Source: Muribaculaceae bacterium (GTDB lineage Bacteria; Bacillota; Clostridia; Lachnospirales; Lachnospiraceae). From it: a stretch of 64,000 bases of DNA. The notes beneath the pieces are model-generated. The model was given only the letters and a program-made list of their open reading frames with translations. It ran no database searches and had not been told where the DNA came from. This document shows positions 8,543 through 16,560 of this stretch, in pieces. Location: contig JAMPCA010000009.1 of NCBI GenBank assembly GCA_023666425.1, forward strand, positions 1-64,000, in the 5' to 3' direction. Every line of letters starts with the position of its first letter. Position 1 is the first letter of the stretch. Position numbers and translations under genes: made by a program.

Positions 8543-8806
8543 TCAGTGAAAATGGATAAACAGACACGCCCCAATCTGGAGCGCAAGTATGAGCGGCATC
8601 CCTGCCACAAAATACCAGTGTCTGGTCTTGTGGCGGAATACATACATCCCCAGCCATGTCCCGGCGCTGCCGCCGAGCAGGCTCACGAGAAAAAGCGTCC
8701 GCTCCGGGATTCGCCACGCGTGGGCTTTCGCCCTCTTCTTGTCTGTCCCCATAAGAAAAAAGCCTGCTATGTTCATAATAATAAAATATATCGCCGCCGC
8801 ATTCAT
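8543..8806 (-). CDS. DUF1294 small membrane protein
   Basis: An 87-residue protein with three predicted membrane spans. It matches DUF1294: a first helix ending in a basic TDKKRAKAHAWRIPE loop, then a glycine-rich helix (LVSLLGGSAGTWLGMYVFRHKT) and a last helix. The function is unknown. I moved the start to ATG 8806, which has GAGGAG at 8815-8820; the longer frame from 8830 has no ribosome binding site. It sits 18 bases upstream of yitT and is probably cotranscribed with it. Confidence 0.85.
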   Translation of the reverse strand: MNAAAIYFIIMNIAGFFLMGTDKKRAKAHAWRIPERTLFLVSLLGGSAGTWLGMYVFRHKTRHWYFVAGMPLILALQIGACLFIHFH

Positions 8807-8878
8807 CTCCGGCTCTCCTCCACTCGTCACACACCGTTAAATATACATTTTCCATTCGCAGCGTCTGGTATCTGTGCA

Positions 8879-9160
8879 CTATGCTGCATATAATACCACT
8901 TCCTTATGAATTTCTATCAAATCATTCGGCATAACCGGCCCATGCACTACATCCACTTTTAATCCCAGCATCTCCTCCAACTCAATCTGTACCATGGATA
9001 AAGTAATTAAAGAAACCGGTATGTTAAATTCTATAATCAAATCTACATCACTGTCATCACGGTTCGTCCCTTCCGCTCTCGATCCGAACAAAGTTACCTT
9101 TTTTATTGAATACTTCGTAATGATTTTTAATACTGCATTTGCAATCTCATCAATATGCAT
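8879..9160 (-). CDS. Minimal nucleotidyltransferase (MNT/MntA-like)
   Basis: A 93-residue MNT-fold protein. The signature GSRAEGTNRDDSDVDLIIEF (about 27-46) holds the GS motif and two catalytic aspartates (D-x-D), and a third acidic residue is expected in KVDVVH (about 69). MntA proteins AMPylate and neutralise a HEPN RNase toxin encoded next to them. Here no HEPN gene lies on either side: downstream is DUF1294 and upstream a DUF3791-like gene. It may be an orphan antitoxin or act on another partner. GGGGAGG lies 7-8 bases before the ATG. Confidence 0.85.
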   Translation of the reverse strand: MHIDEIANAVLKIITKYSIKKVTLFGSRAEGTNRDDSDVDLIIEFNIPVSLITLSMVQIELEEMLGLKVDVVHGPVMPNDLIEIHKEVVLYAA

Positions 9161-9194
9161 ATCCTTACCTCCCCATATGGCACTTTAAAAAATG

Positions 9195-9407
9195 TTAATC
9201 GCTAATACTTTGCATTTCTTCACAAAACAAACCAAATATATAAAGTGCCGACTGACCATACAGCCCTGTATTATCATCTGAAAAATTCTCCCCTGTTGCC
9301 GACAGATAAAATCGATCCAGCGCATCCTCTGTGCTCCAGTGAAATTTATCGCAGATCATATGAATAATATCCGGCAAAATTAAAGCCCTTACCGTACCAT
9401 GTGCCAT
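9195..9407 (-). CDS. Small DUF3791-like partner of the DUF3990 protein
   Basis: A 70-residue acidic protein with the pattern ALDRFYLSATGENFSDDNTGLYGQSALYIFGLFCEE, which I associate with small proteins encoded next to DUF3990; I am less sure of the exact family than for the first gene of the triplet. ATG 9407 has GAGGAG seven bases upstream. A start at 9422, overlapping the DUF3990 stop as ATGA, is also possible. It is the third gene of an overlapping triplet, which suggests a partner or antitoxin function. No membrane segment is visible. Confidence 0.7.
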   Translation of the reverse strand: MAHGTVRALILPDIIHMICDKFHWSTEDALDRFYLSATGENFSDDNTGLYGQSALYIFGLFCEEMQSISD

Positions 9408-9418
9408 CCTCGTTCTCC

Positions 9419-9913
9419 TCATTGCTTTACTACATAACTATTTATAAACTTTAAGCTCTGTAAAGATTTTTTTGTACAAAATGCAATTTGATTATTTATT
9501 TTTTCAAATTCCAGCCGCTTTAAAGCATCCTCTTTTCGCATAATTCCCTGCACCACATAAGAAATTGTTTCCCCCACATTATCATTGGCAATTTTACCGC
9601 AAACAACATCATAGTTATGCTGATAATCCAAATCGCTGCGACAATTTACCACCATATCTAACCATTCCATTGTAGCACCCTTCATTTGCAATATGTTCAG
9701 ATTCCACTCTTCAATCCACTCATATACATTAACAACAGCTTCTACTTCCTGCCTATCTTTTCTGTATTGGATTTTTGCTCTGCGGACAGCCCATCTCTCT
9801 GCCTGCTCTTTAATGTCTGTCGTATAAAATGCAAAGCCGAAATCCCGCCCGATCTCAGAGCGCAAAATCTTTGGTTCCATAATCCTGAGTGTCGTACCAT
9901 GATAAACAATCAC
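9419..9913 (-). CDS. DUF3990 protein, ADP-ribosyltransferase-like
   Basis: A 164-residue DUF3990 protein. The N-terminal MIVYHGTT and DFGFAFYTTDIKEQAERWA motifs match the first two elements (His and Tyr) of H-Y-E type ADP-ribosyltransferase folds, and the protein then has several acidic candidates for the third. DUF3990 is generally taken to belong to that superfamily, so NAD-dependent modification of a cell target is likely but unproven. The GTG start at 9913 overlaps the stop of the upstream gene as GTGA, and GGGGGAGG sits seven bases before it. The downstream gene begins at its 3' end. This packing on both sides suggests a toxin held between two small partners. Confidence 0.8.
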   Translation of the reverse strand: MIVYHGTTLRIMEPKILRSEIGRDFGFAFYTTDIKEQAERWAVRRAKIQYRKDRQEVEAVVNVYEWIEEWNLNILQMKGATMEWLDMVVNCRSDLDYQHNYDVVCGKIANDNVGETISYVVQGIMRKEDALKRLEFEKINNQIAFCTKKSLQSLKFINSYVVKQ

Positions 9914-10110
9914 TTGACTTCCTCCCCCAGATAATCACTACAAAACTGTATCAGATACTCGATTCCCATACCATGCAAATCTTCATAATCCTCTCTCAGA
10001 AGTTCCAGAAGTCCTTCTTTTTTGAATTGTTCATATACCTTACAGCTCTCACGATTTACCTTATCCGCATAATTCTCTATACAAAATACTTCAAAAGAAA
10101 GTCTGCTCAT
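9910..10110 (-). CDS. DUF3791 protein
   Basis: A 66-residue protein with the DUF3791 pattern: RLSFEVFCIENYADKVNRES, then YEQFKKEGLLELL, and DLHGMGIEYLIQFCSDYL. DUF3791 genes are commonly found beside DUF3990 genes. ATG 10110 has a weak AGG at the right distance (10119-10121); upstream extension to 10146 has no ribosome binding site. It is the first gene of the triplet and its stop overlaps the DUF3990 start by four bases. It may act as chaperone or antitoxin, which is inferred from position. Confidence 0.75.
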   Translation of the reverse strand: MSRLSFEVFCIENYADKVNRESCKVYEQFKKEGLLELLREDYEDLHGMGIEYLIQFCSDYLGEEVK

Positions 10111-10211
10111 ATCTGTTACCTGTCCCACTCCGTACAATTTTTGCATTCAAAGCGATTACCTTTAAAAATGTGTACCAGTTGTAACTTCTGATACACATTT
10201 CTAATAGTGGT

Positions 10212-11084
10212 CTATGCCAACTGCATAACCTCGGCTTCAATCCTCTTTATCTCGTCAAGAGACAAGTCTGGAACATAATCCGCAATTTCATCAAGTGTCA
10301 TCTTTCCTTTCCTTATCATCCGTTCCGCCGTCTCCCTTTCGATATTATCCTCAATATCCTTCGTATATGCTTTCAAGATCTGTTCATCATCAAACAATGT
10401 CATCATAATATCCACCACCTCCTGCTCTCTTTTCTCCAGATACTCCTTCAATACATTCCGGTCTTTACAGATACGAATTGTCTCTATAATTGCCTGCTTC
10501 TTATTGCCATATACCTTTCTCTGCTCATTATATACCTTGCAAAAAATTATATACTGTCCGATAATGTCCTTCTCGTTCTCCCGATACAATACCCTTACTT
10601 CCGCATCGATGGCAACCTTCTCCCCTCCGAAAAACTCCTCTGACAGCGATATAACCTCCGGTATATCTTCTCTTTCTCCCGTAAATATCACATACAGCTC
10701 CGGCTTTGGCATATTGGCTTTTTTGCTTCCATACAGATTTTGTGTCGTGCGCTTGAAATAATCGTGATAGGTCTGTATCAGATACATCAATGCACGGATA
10801 ATGATATTCATTGTCCATGTGGACTGGCTCTCCACCAGCACCATCAGCCGATTGCCTACCGAAAAACCTAAGTCGTTATAGTCCGCATCAACCAGCACAT
10901 GCTTCAATGTGACATCTGCGATTTCGTCCTCCGTCACACCGCTGTCCTCCGGATGGAGCGCCTGGTATAATTGCAGTAAATATCTTTTTTCCTGAAATAA
11001 ATTCGTAAATACACTATCTTTTATTTTTCGTTTTAGTAAATTCTCCACCCTTCCCCCTTGTTTCTTTACCCCGAATATTTCCAA
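10212..11084 (-). CDS. Rpn family PD-(D/E)XK nuclease/transposase-like protein
   Basis: A 290-residue Rpn/PDDEXK-family protein. The core DADYNDLGFSVGNRLMVLVE followed by SQ gives the catalytic D71, E85 and Q87 (E-x-Q variant of E-x-K). The C-terminal part has the helical EYLEKREQEVVDIMMTLFDDE and YTKDIEDNIERETAERMIRKGKMTLDEIA tail common in this family. Rpn proteins are Mg-dependent DNases that stimulate RecA-independent recombination in E. coli. The start is uncertain: TTG 11084 has GGAG five bases upstream, and GTG 11048 with GGGGG upstream fits the family N-terminus equally well. It appears to be a single-gene unit. Confidence 0.8.
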   Translation of the reverse strand: MEIFGVKKQGGRVENLLKRKIKDSVFTNLFQEKRYLLQLYQALHPEDSGVTEDEIADVTLKHVLVDADYNDLGFSVGNRLMVLVESQSTWTMNIIIRALMYLIQTYHDYFKRTTQNLYGSKKANMPKPELYVIFTGEREDIPEVISLSEEFFGGEKVAIDAEVRVLYRENEKDIIGQYIIFCKVYNEQRKVYGNKKQAIIETIRICKDRNVLKEYLEKREQEVVDIMMTLFDDEQILKAYTKDIEDNIERETAERMIRKGKMTLDEIADYVPDLSLDEIKRIEAEVMQLA

Positions 11085-11185
11085 GCCTGCTCCGCTTTTA
11101 CCTTCCTGAAATCACGCTATTCCCCGCTACACTCTCATTATATAAAAAATTCTCCTTCTACACAATCCTATTTGTAAAATTTCAT

Positions 11186-11992
11186 TCAGTCCGCAATCTG
11201 CTTCCCGGTCACGTCCATATGGTAATTCTCCCGCATGATCAGCTCGGAGATCGGCACGATCGTATACCCCTGCTCCTCTAGATTCGTAAGCATCGTATCC
11301 AGCGCATCCGCCGTATATTTCGCCCCGTTATGGCAGAGAATGATAGCCCCCGGCTCCAGTGCCTTGTGGTTACAAACAGTATTGATAATGGAATCCACCC
11401 CATAGTCCTTCCAGTCCAGACTGTCCACCGACCACTGAATCGGATAATACTTAAGCCCGTACACGGTAGTGATAACCGAATTGTCATAGGCGCCGTAGGG
11501 CGGCCGAAACAGAAACATCTCATAGCCCGTGAGCTCCTTCACCTTATTATGTACCTCCATGACCTCCTGCTCCTGCTCTTTTTTGGAGATGGTCGTCATA
11601 TCATAGTGATGCTGGCTGTGATTGCCCAGATCATGTCCCCGCTTCACCAGATCCTTCACGCAGTCCGGGTTGTCGTCCACCCAGCCTCCCGTCATAAAAA
11701 AAGTCACCTTGACATTATGCTTTTCCAGAACCTCCATAATCCGCGGAAAATCCTCCGCTCCCCATGCCGCATCAAAGCTCAGCGCAACCTTCTTTTCCGT
11801 GGTATCCACACAGTAGATGGGAAGCTCCCTGTCACCGTAGGTCGCACTCGTGACCACCGCCCGGGTCGCCTGATAGGATGCAAAAACCAGACATGCAAAA
11901 AGAGCCAGTGCTACAGCTCCCTTCGGAAGCCGCCTGCGCGACTCTCTCTGCCCATTCGTATTTTTCTGAAACCGTTCCCAGAATTCTTTCAT
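11186..11992 (-). CDS. pdaB: PdaB-like polysaccharide deacetylase (CE4, sporulation type)
   Basis: A 268-residue membrane-anchored NodB/CE4 protein. A basic N-terminus (1-24) and one hydrophobic segment (25-47) are followed by the deacetylase domain. Motif 1 is LSFDAAWGAED (D74), the form typical of PdaB rather than the usual TFDDGP. Motif 2 is NHSQHH (H125, H129), motif 3 RPPYGAYD (about 170) and the late motif ILCHN. PdaB in Bacillus is needed to maintain spores after the late stages of sporulation, so this supports a spore-forming host. Its neighbours give no operon. PdaB versus a vegetative peptidoglycan deacetylase is decided only by the motif 1 form. Confidence 0.85.
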   Translation of the reverse strand: MKEFWERFQKNTNGQRESRRRLPKGAVALALFACLVFASYQATRAVVTSATYGDRELPIYCVDTTEKKVALSFDAAWGAEDFPRIMEVLEKHNVKVTFFMTGGWVDDNPDCVKDLVKRGHDLGNHSQHHYDMTTISKKEQEQEVMEVHNKVKELTGYEMFLFRPPYGAYDNSVITTVYGLKYYPIQWSVDSLDWKDYGVDSIINTVCNHKALEPGAIILCHNGAKYTADALDTMLTNLEEQGYTIVPISELIMRENYHMDVTGKQIAD

Positions 11993-12071
11993 TATCCACC
12001 AACATAAAATAGCTCTTAGCCTATTCTATGCCGCCGGGAAAACTCTTATGCAGGCTCTGCGCCCAAAAGAC

Positions 12072-12155
12072 TTACGCCAGTTCCTCCGCTCCCGCGATAA
12101 ACTCAAAAAGCACTTACACCAGTTCCTCCGCCCTCGCGATAAACTCTAAAATCAC
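12072..12155. repeat. Tandem 42-bp duplication at the 3' end of mtnN
   Basis: Two adjacent 42-base copies, 12072-12113 and 12114-12155, differ at five positions. The right copy is the last 14 codons of mtnN with its stop. The left copy is in the same frame directly after that stop and would encode nearly the same residues (VLFEFIAGAEELA, then stop). It is a small in-frame duplication of the gene's tail, now untranslated unless the first stop is read through. Confidence 0.9.
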
Positions 12156-12809
12156 CTCCACGGCCTGCTGCGCCGCCTGCTCGGAAAATGTCGCATAATC
12201 CATGGCTCCGCCTTCGCCGTCGGAAATCGAGCGCAGCACCGCAAAAGGCACCGCATTCACATGACAGACATGCCCGATGCTGCCTCCCTCCATCTCTCCG
12301 GCAATCGCCCCGAAGCGCGTATGCAGCAGCGCCTTCTGGGTCGGCTTCTGCAGGAAAAGATCTCCCGTGGCGATTGTCCCCACCTTGTAATGAATTCCCT
12401 TGTCCGTGATACACTCACACAGAAGCTTCCGCATCTTCTCATCTGCGGGCAGAAACACCTGATTCAGCCCGGAGAGCAGACCGATGGGATCTCCCAGCGC
12501 AGAAGTATTCATATCGTGCTGCACCACCTGATCCGCCACGGCCATATCCATAACCCCCAGCTCTTTCGTGAGCGTTCCCGCCACACCAATGTTGACGATC
12601 ATGTCCACATGGTACATGAGAATCATGGCCTCCGTGCAGATGGCCGCAAAAACCTTGCCGATTCCGCTGACCGCCGCCACGATCTCCTTCTCCCCGATGG
12701 TTCCGCTCACAAAGGTCACGCCGCTGTACTCCTCCTTCGTGATCCCCTCCATGGCCTCCATCAGGTTGTCAACCTCCATCTGCATTGCTCCAATTACCCC
12801 AATTTTCAT
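12114..12809 (-). CDS. mtnN: 5'-methylthioadenosine/S-adenosylhomocysteine nucleosidase
   Basis: A 231-residue MTA/SAH nucleosidase (Pfs). The family signatures are present: MKIGVIGAMQMEVDNL at the start, NIGVAGTL near 73, the substrate-binding GEMEGGSIGHVC near 171 and the catalytic aspartate region LRSISDGEG near 195. It releases adenine from SAH to give S-ribosylhomocysteine, the substrate of LuxS, which is encoded 14 bases upstream. Together they form the detoxification branch of the activated methyl cycle and make the AI-2 precursor. AGGAGG precedes the ATG. The 3' end carries the tandem duplication described at 12072-12155. Confidence 0.97.
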   Translation of the reverse strand: MKIGVIGAMQMEVDNLMEAMEGITKEEYSGVTFVSGTIGEKEIVAAVSGIGKVFAAICTEAMILMYHVDMIVNIGVAGTLTKELGVMDMAVADQVVQHDMNTSALGDPIGLLSGLNQVFLPADEKMRKLLCECITDKGIHYKVGTIATGDLFLQKPTQKALLHTRFGAIAGEMEGGSIGHVCHVNAVPFAVLRSISDGEGGAMDYATFSEQAAQQAVEVILEFIARAEELV

Positions 12810-12823
12810 ACCGCTCCTCCTTT

Positions 12824-13285
12824 CTACACCGGATAAGTAAACTCCATATTTTTCTGCGCCTCCAGGACAGCCAGATAGCCCTTTGCCTCGGTCTGCGCCG
12901 CCTCCAGGGACAGATTTTCATAATGTCCGCACTCCGCCGCCGATGCGCCAAATACCGCGCCCTCGTGGTCAATGGTCTGGCGCAGCACCTGCTTCGTCAT
13001 CTCAAACACCTCCCGCGGGCTCCTCGTATCCCTCACCAGCAGATAGAAGCCGGTCTGACAGCCCATCGGTCCAAAGTACACCACATCCTCCGACATTTCC
13101 GAATTGCGGATAAAAGTCGCAAACATATGCTCTAAGGAATGCATCGTAGGGTTGTCCATATAATCCCCCGCATTCGGCTTTCTCGTCCTTAAGTCGTAGG
13201 TGGTCACATCCTTATCCTTCCGGGAGATATAAAATCCCGGCGTCAGTATATCGTGATTGATCTCAAAGCTCTTGATTCTCTCCAT
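12824..13285 (-). CDS. luxS: S-ribosylhomocysteine lyase (AI-2 synthase)
   Basis: A 153-residue LuxS of normal length. The metal-binding HSLEH (H49, H53) and the third ligand in AAECGHYE (C119) are intact, as is the catalytic cysteine in MGCQTG (C76). It converts S-ribosylhomocysteine to homocysteine and DPD, which cyclises to AI-2. AAGGGAG precedes the ATG. It lies 21 bases after pepF and 14 before mtnN, so it is probably part of a larger leftward operon. Confidence 0.98.
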   Translation of the reverse strand: MERIKSFEINHDILTPGFYISRKDKDVTTYDLRTRKPNAGDYMDNPTMHSLEHMFATFIRNSEMSEDVVYFGPMGCQTGFYLLVRDTRSPREVFEMTKQVLRQTIDHEGAVFGASAAECGHYENLSLEAAQTEAKGYLAVLEAQKNMEFTYPV

Positions 13286-13306
13286 ATCGCGCTCCCTTCT
13301 CTGCCG

Positions 13307-15112
13307 TTACGCCGTCATTTGTTCGAACATATCCAGATATTCCTCAAACACGCCCAGCGCATCGTCGATGGGCTTTGGCGTGCGCATATCCACTCCCGCA
13401 GCCGCCAGCAGGTCAATAGGATCCTTTGAACAGCCGCCGCTTAAGAAATTCTTCACATAGCGCTCCACCGCCGGCTGCCCCTCTGTCAGAATCTTCTTAG
13501 AAAAAGCGATTGCCGCCGAAAAGCCCGTGGCGTACTGGTACACATAAAAGGAGGTGTAAAAATGCGGGATCCGCATCCACTCCCAGTCAATCCGCTCGTC
13601 CACCACCATATCCGACCCGTAATACAGCACATTCAGATCGTGGTAGATGCGGTTAAAGTCCTCCTTTGTCAGCGCCTCGCCCTCTGCCAGCTTCTTATGC
13701 ACGATCATCTCAAACTCCGCAAACATCGTCTGCCGAAACAGCGTGGTGCGGAAAGCGTCCAGATAGTGGGCGGTCAGAAACCTGCGTTTTTTCCCATCCG
13801 TCTCATTCTCCAAAAGGTAGTGGTTCAGCAGCGCCTCGTTGCAGGTGCTCGCCACCTCCGCCACGAAAATCAGATACTCCGCATAGGTCACGGGCTGGTT
13901 TTTATTGGAGTAGTAGGTATGGATCGCATGCCCCATCTCATGTGCCAGCGTGAACACACTCTCCAGATCGTCCTGATGATTCAAAAGCACATAGGGGTGC
14001 GTGCCGTATGCCCCCCAGGAATAGGCGCCGCTGCGCTTATTCTCATTCTCGTACACATCAATCCAGCCGTTGTCGTAGCCCTCCCGCAGAATGGAGACAT
14101 ACTCCTCACCCATCGGCTCCAGCGCCTTTGCCACAGTCTCCTTTGCCTCCGCGTAACTGTAATGATCCTCTGCCTGCTCTGCCAGCGGCGCAAACAGGTC
14201 ATACATATGCAGCTCGTCAACACCCAGTACTTTTTTGCGGACAGCCATATACCGGTGCATAGCCGGAAGATGTCTGTGCACCGTCTCAATCAGATTGTCG
14301 TACACGGACTCCGGCACATTGCCGCTGTCCAGATGCATCGCCCTCACACCCGGAAAACGCCGCATCCTCGCATAAAAACTCTCCTGCTTCAGATGTGCCA
14401 GAAAGGTCGCCGCGATCGTATTGCCATACCGGGCATAAGTGTCGTACATATCGTTGAATGCCTGCCTGCGCACATCGCGGTTCTTCGAGCACAGGAAACG
14501 AATATAATTTCCATGGGTGAGCTGCACCGTATTCCCCTCCTCGTCGGTGAGGAACGGAAACTTAAGATCCGCGTCGTTAAACATATCATAGATATTCGAG
14601 GGCGCTGTGGACAGCTCTCCCGCCTCCGCCAGAATCCTCTCCTCCGCGGCGGAGAGCGTGTGCGGCCTTCCCCTTAAAATCTCGTCGATTGCCCGGCGGT
14701 ATTTTGCAAGCTCCGGCTCCTGCCGGTAGAACTCCGCCAGCCGCTCTTCCTCAAGCCCCAAAAGCTCCGGGGCGGCAAAGCTCGCCGCACTCCCCGCCGT
14801 GACCATCAGCGTGTCCGAGAGGGACGCATAGCCCTGATACTTTGACACCGCCGTATCCTCATGCCAGCGCTCGTTCGCGTACACATACACCCTGAGCAGA
14901 TGCAGATTCAGCTCATCCTGCTTCTTCATAAAGGAAAGAAGCGACCCGGCGCTCTCCCCGAGCCTGCCTTCGTATACCTTCACTTCTGCCGCCAGCGTCT
15001 CCACCAGCCTGCTTTCTGCCTCCCAATCTTCGTCGGAGGAAAACAGATCCTCCAGCCTCCACTTATATTCCTCCGCAACCTCGCTGCGTTTTTTTACTGT
15101 CTTTTCCGCCAT
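13307..15112 (-). CDS. pepF: Oligoendopeptidase F
   Basis: A 601-residue M3B metallopeptidase. The zinc motif lies in TLAHEMGHAIHTYYS (HExxH at about 390), with the third ligand expected in the following EYLIFVAEVAST helix. N-terminal helices (about 1-200) form the usual lid. PepF is cytosolic and cuts oligopeptides of roughly 7-17 residues. ATG 15112 has AAGGGAG at a normal distance. The start is 16 bases after arcC and the end is 21 bases before luxS. Confidence 0.96.
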   Translation of the reverse strand: MAEKTVKKRSEVAEEYKWRLEDLFSSDEDWEAESRLVETLAAEVKVYEGRLGESAGSLLSFMKKQDELNLHLLRVYVYANERWHEDTAVSKYQGYASLSDTLMVTAGSAASFAAPELLGLEEERLAEFYRQEPELAKYRRAIDEILRGRPHTLSAAEERILAEAGELSTAPSNIYDMFNDADLKFPFLTDEEGNTVQLTHGNYIRFLCSKNRDVRRQAFNDMYDTYARYGNTIAATFLAHLKQESFYARMRRFPGVRAMHLDSGNVPESVYDNLIETVHRHLPAMHRYMAVRKKVLGVDELHMYDLFAPLAEQAEDHYSYAEAKETVAKALEPMGEEYVSILREGYDNGWIDVYENENKRSGAYSWGAYGTHPYVLLNHQDDLESVFTLAHEMGHAIHTYYSNKNQPVTYAEYLIFVAEVASTCNEALLNHYLLENETDGKKRRFLTAHYLDAFRTTLFRQTMFAEFEMIVHKKLAEGEALTKEDFNRIYHDLNVLYYGSDMVVDERIDWEWMRIPHFYTSFYVYQYATGFSAAIAFSKKILTEGQPAVERYVKNFLSGGCSKDPIDLLAAAGVDMRTPKPIDDALGVFEEYLDMFEQMTA

Positions 15113-15128
15113 GCAAAAACTCCCTTTC

Positions 15129-16061
15129 TTATTTTTTAATCAGCGTTCCCATGCCGCCCACCAGCTCCGCTTCCCCTTTGTTCAGCTTCGTAATCAGCAC
15201 GGAGCGGATTGCCGAATCGCCAATAAAGCCTATCGCCGCCTCGATCTTCGGCGCCATCGTGCCCTCCCCGAACTCGCCTGCCGCCAGATACTTTTTCGCC
15301 TCGGCGACGGACATGGTCTTTAGCGGAGTCTCGTCCTCCCTGCCGTAGTTCAGGCACACCGCGTCCACACTCGTCAGAATCACCAGCATATCTGCATCCA
15401 AAAGCTCGGCCAGACGGCCTGCCGCCAGATCCTTCTCAATGACCGCGCTTGCTCCCTGCAGGCGGTTGTTCTGCGCCAGCACCGGAATCCCGCCGCCGCC
15501 GCAGGCAATCACCACCTGATCTGCGTCGGACAAGGCGCGTATGGCGTCAATCTCTACGATATCCATGGGCTTCGGGGACGCCACTACCCTGCGGTAGCCG
15601 CCCTCCACAGCCACCACATGGTTGCCCTTTTTCTCTTCTTCCCCTGCTTCCTCCTTTGTCATCACCCTGCCGATTACCTTTGCGGGCTCATAAAAGGCCT
15701 CGTCGTAGGGATCCACGACCACCTGCGTCAGAATCGTGGATACCGGCTTGTAGATCCCCCGGTTCAAAAGCTCTGTGCGGATCGCGCTCTGCAGATCGTA
15801 GCCGATATAGCCCTGGCTCATGGCCGAACACACCGCCGTGGGCGTGCTGGTATACTCCGGGTAGAGCCTGCAAAACTCGCTCATGGCCGTGTGGATCATA
15901 CCCACCTGCGGGCCGTTGCTGTGGGTGATCACGACCTGGTAATCCTCCCTGATAAAATCCGCCACTGCCCGGGCGGTACGCGCCGCCGCCTCCTGCTGCT
16001 CCGGCAGGGTGCTCCCCAGCGCCTCGTGCCCCAGCGCAATGACAATTTTTTTCTTTTTCAT
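15129..16061 (-). CDS. arcC: Carbamate kinase
   Basis: A 310-residue carbamate kinase of the amino acid kinase fold. Signatures are ITHSNGPQVG (about 45-54), CSAMSQGYIGYDLQ (about 82) and CGGGGIPVL (about 212). It makes ATP from carbamoyl phosphate, normally at the end of arginine or purine-derived fermentation. The N-terminal nucleotide loop reads ALGHEALG rather than the common ALGGNAL, a variant I have seen in clostridial members. No arcA or arcB is present in the window, so the source of carbamoyl phosphate is not shown. AGGAGG precedes the ATG; pepF follows after 16 bases. Confidence 0.94.
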   Translation of the reverse strand: MKKKKIVIALGHEALGSTLPEQQEAAARTARAVADFIREDYQVVITHSNGPQVGMIHTAMSEFCRLYPEYTSTPTAVCSAMSQGYIGYDLQSAIRTELLNRGIYKPVSTILTQVVVDPYDEAFYEPAKVIGRVMTKEEAGEEEKKGNHVVAVEGGYRRVVASPKPMDIVEIDAIRALSDADQVVIACGGGGIPVLAQNNRLQGASAVIEKDLAAGRLAELLDADMLVILTSVDAVCLNYGREDETPLKTMSVAEAKKYLAAGEFGEGTMAPKIEAAIGFIGDSAIRSVLITKLNKGEAELVGGMGTLIKK

Positions 16062-16089
16062 TCTGCTTACCTCCTAACTGTGACGCTAT

Positions 16090-16482
16090 CTATGCCTCCA
16101 AAAACAGCTTTCGGGAAAGAAAATTGTAGACGGTGACCAGCAGCGTAGAAAATATCTTCGCCAGCGCATAAAAAATCTGGAAAAATTCCACCGCAATCCA
16201 CATGATCATCTGGTTTAGGCCAAGCCCCAGCGCGCTTAACACCAGAAAGACTGTCATCTCCGCCCACTTGCTTCTGTCATCCTTACTCTTAAAGACAAAG
16301 CGCATACTCAGTACATAATTCACTATCACCGATATGATAAAGGATATTGCCGAGGAAGCGAAATACGGAATTCCAAACCGCGCCGTCAGCAGCACCATAA
16401 TGCCATAATCAATGCAAAAGCAAAGCGTTCCGACTAAGCCGAACTTGCAAAACTGCGTAAACAGCCGCTTAACTCTACTCAT
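16090..16482 (-). CDS. GtrA-like flippase-type membrane protein
   Basis: A 130-residue GtrA family protein with four hydrophobic segments. The typical N-terminus (QFCKFGLVGTLCFCIDYGIM) and the last helix ending in NFLSRKLF are both present. GtrA members are thought to move lipid-linked sugars across the membrane or to help such transfer; the partner glycosyltransferase is not adjacent. It begins just after the htrA terminator and ends 28 bases before arcC, so it may be the first gene of the arcC-pepF-luxS-mtnN unit, though with no clear functional link. Confidence 0.88.
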   Translation of the reverse strand: MSRVKRLFTQFCKFGLVGTLCFCIDYGIMVLLTARFGIPYFASSAISFIISVIVNYVLSMRFVFKSKDDRSKWAEMTVFLVLSALGLGLNQMIMWIAVEFFQIFYALAKIFSTLLVTVYNFLSRKLFLEA

Positions 16483-16493
16483 GTTTATCCCCT

Positions 16494-16531
16494 AAAAAAT
16501 AATAGATTGCCTTATTCAGACAATCTATTAT
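16494..16531 (-). terminator. Terminator of htrA
   Basis: An 11-bp perfect stem, ATAATAGATTG (16499-16509) with CAATCTATTAT (16521-16531). On the minus strand it is followed by six T residues (16494-16499). It sits between the htrA stop and the gtrA start. Confidence 0.9.
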
Positions 16532-16560
16532 ACCGCATTTTTGCTGTTTCAGCAACTCGT

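Noticed and set aside
13562-14677. 371-aa plus-strand ORF over pepF
   Set aside because: It is the antisense shadow of pepF, which has the zinc motif and a ribosome binding site. The plus-strand reading has no family motif.
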